DNA of 64,000 bases, taken from NCBI RefSeq assembly GCF_000260115.1, contig NZ_JH651379.1, forward strand, positions 1,554,501 to 1,618,500, written 5' to 3'. Below the pieces are notes generated by a model that did no database searches, was not told the DNA's origin, and was given only the letters and a program-made list of their open reading frames with translations. This DNA comes from Galbibacter orientalis DSM 19592 (lineage in GTDB: Bacteria; Bacteroidota; Bacteroidia; Flavobacteriales; Flavobacteriaceae). Position numbers and translations under genes: made by a program. Of the stretch, positions 63,024 to 64,000 are shown piece by piece (positions within the stretch are counted from its first letter, which is position 1; each line of letters starts with the position of its first letter).

Positions 63024-64000
63024 ATGAGATCAAAGTTTACTTGGATGCTAACGTTTTTTATGGCGTTAGTTTTACAGTTCTCCTATGCGCAGGAGAAGAC
63101 AATTACAGGTATGGTGACAGACCAAGATGGTTTGCCGTTACCTGGAGCAAATGTAACTGTTAAGGGTACGTCCACAGGTACTCAAACAGATTTTGATGGA
63201 AATTATTCAATTTCTACAGCTGTGGGGAGTAAATTAGTTTATTCGTATGTTGGTCAGAAAACTGTTGAGAAAACAGTTGGAGCAGCAAGTACAATCAACG
63301 TAGTTTTAGAGCAAGATGCTCAGGCACTAGATGAGGTAGTTGTATTAGGATATGCTACTTCTAGTAAAGCCGAATTAACAGGATCAACTGTTCAAGTTGA
63401 TGCTGCAGATATTGAGCAAGTTCCAGTAGCCTCTGTAGATCAGGTGTTACAAGGTAAAGTTGCTGGTTTAGTAATGAATAACTCTTCTGGTACACCGGGT
63501 TCTACTGCAGATATCCGTATTAGAGGTGTTAGTTCTATTACAGCAGGGAATAATCCTTTATATGTTATTGATGGGGTTCCTGTAGCAAATACAGATAATG
63601 CTGATAATCAAAATTCTGGTTCTTCATTGTCTCCTTTAGCAAGTATTAGTAGTAACAATATTGAAAGTATTACAGTGCTTAAAGATGCTTCTGCTACTGC
63701 TGCTTATGGTGCACGTGGTGCTAATGGGGTTATTGTAATTACTACTAAAAAAGGTAGAGAAGGAAAAACAGCTATTAGTTTTAACACTTCATATGGTTTT
63801 TCTAATGATGCTGTAGATGGACCAGACGTATTAACAGGGGCAGAAAGAGAAATGTTATTTTATGAGTCTTTATACAACTCTTATGGGGTTAGTGATGGTT
63901 TTTCTAGAGATGGAGCGAAACAACATTATGAAGATAATTTAGGATTATATGGTTCTGCATACTATGATTGGAATCAAGCAGGGAGACCTGAAGCAAATTG
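63024..64000 (+). CDS. SusC/RagA-family TonB-linked outer-membrane protein, 3' truncated
   Basis: The first 325 codons are in the window; the rest is beyond the right edge. A signal peptide (about 1-23) is followed by a carboxypeptidase-regulatory-like domain (ITGMVTDQDGLPLPGANVTV), DEVVVLGY, and the plug domain with IRIRGVSSI..LYVIDGVP and ITVLKDASATAAYGARGANG. These are the hallmarks of SusC-type receptors, which bring large ligands, often glycans or peptides, through the outer membrane together with a SusD lipoprotein. A susD should follow outside the window. The ligand is unknown. Confidence 0.96.
   Translation, partial: MRSKFTWMLTFFMALVLQFSYAQEKTITGMVTDQDGLPLPGANVTVKGTSTGTQTDFDGNYSISTAVGSKLVYSYVGQKTVEKTVGAASTINVVLEQDAQALDEVVVLGYATSSKAELTGSTVQVDAADIEQVPVASVDQVLQGKVAGLVMNNSSGTPGSTADIRIRGVSSITAGNNPLYVIDGVPVANTDNADNQNSGSSLSPLASISSNNIESITVLKDASATAAYGARGANGVIVITTKKGREGKTAISFNTSYGFSNDAVDGPDVLTGAEREMLFYESLYNSYGVSDGFSRDGAKQHYEDNLGLYGSAYYDWNQAGRPEAN

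Noticed and set aside
1-64000. tRNA, rRNA, tmRNA or RNase P RNA genes
   Set aside because: I looked for their conserved blocks in the gaps and saw none; a covariance-model scan could still find one.

Overview
The window is a chromosomal stretch from a member of the Bacteroidota, almost certainly family Flavobacteriaceae. The DNA is AT-rich, Shine-Dalgarno sites are rare, and several genes carry the Bacteroidota -7 element TAnnTTTG. A SusC/RagA-type TonB-linked receptor opens at the right edge, and kynurenine genes, a PafA-type phosphatase and several flavobacterial small proteins are present. Genus and species cannot be named from sequence alone. Nearly all the content is ordinary housekeeping; I see no prophage, IS transposase, CRISPR array, rRNA or tRNA.

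Layout. 0-6.4 kb: a truncated O-methyltransferase, then PAP2 phosphatase/TatA, a thioredoxin-like lipoprotein, gpmI, a secreted ankyrin protein, a 55-aa membrane protein, an M48 protease and an M15 peptidase. 6.4-16.8 kb: kynU, pirin, a 0.9-kb tandem array, a Crp-type regulator, an Lmo0937-like 52-aa protein, an Old-Yellow-Enzyme reductase, and kmo coupled to a small conserved gene. KynU and Kmo are consecutive kynurenine-pathway enzymes. 16.8-27.2 kb: ABC exporter, a coiled-coil protein paired with Nif3, lpxK, a hybrid sensor kinase, gap, lipA and an atypical Nramp-related transporter. 27.2-34.3 kb: two ECF sigma genes (one with a membrane anti-sigma), murB plus an aminotransferase, a retropepsin/PDZ protein and a DUF1573 protein.

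34.3-46.8 kb: valS; an envelope-lipid and quality-control run (ACBP-like, psd, cdsA, LUD protein, ftsH, rsfS); birA; an MlaF/MlaE pair; and pafA. 47-56.9 kb: a glycosyltransferase/methyltransferase/KAS III trio, gcvP, a UbiA-like protein, a third ECF sigma with a mini anti-sigma, a rhodanese and lysS. 57-64 kb: YqaE/Pmp3, a two-gene island of unknown function (GHHR protein plus HAD protein), lipB, a tandem-repeat block, an 815-aa lipoprotein and the start of a SusC gene. LipA and LipB together supply lipoate, which the glycine cleavage system containing GcvP needs.

The most unusual content is non-coding. A family of roughly 125-bp elements, each able to form three successive hairpins, occurs about eleven times between genes. 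Two bidirectional terminators carry the same small palindrome in their loops. Two unrelated tandem arrays (about 111-bp and about 200-bp units) fill intergenic gaps. The best candidate for an undescribed coding system is the GHHR/HAD pair at 57.7-58.6 kb. All calls come from reading the sequence; no database search was run.
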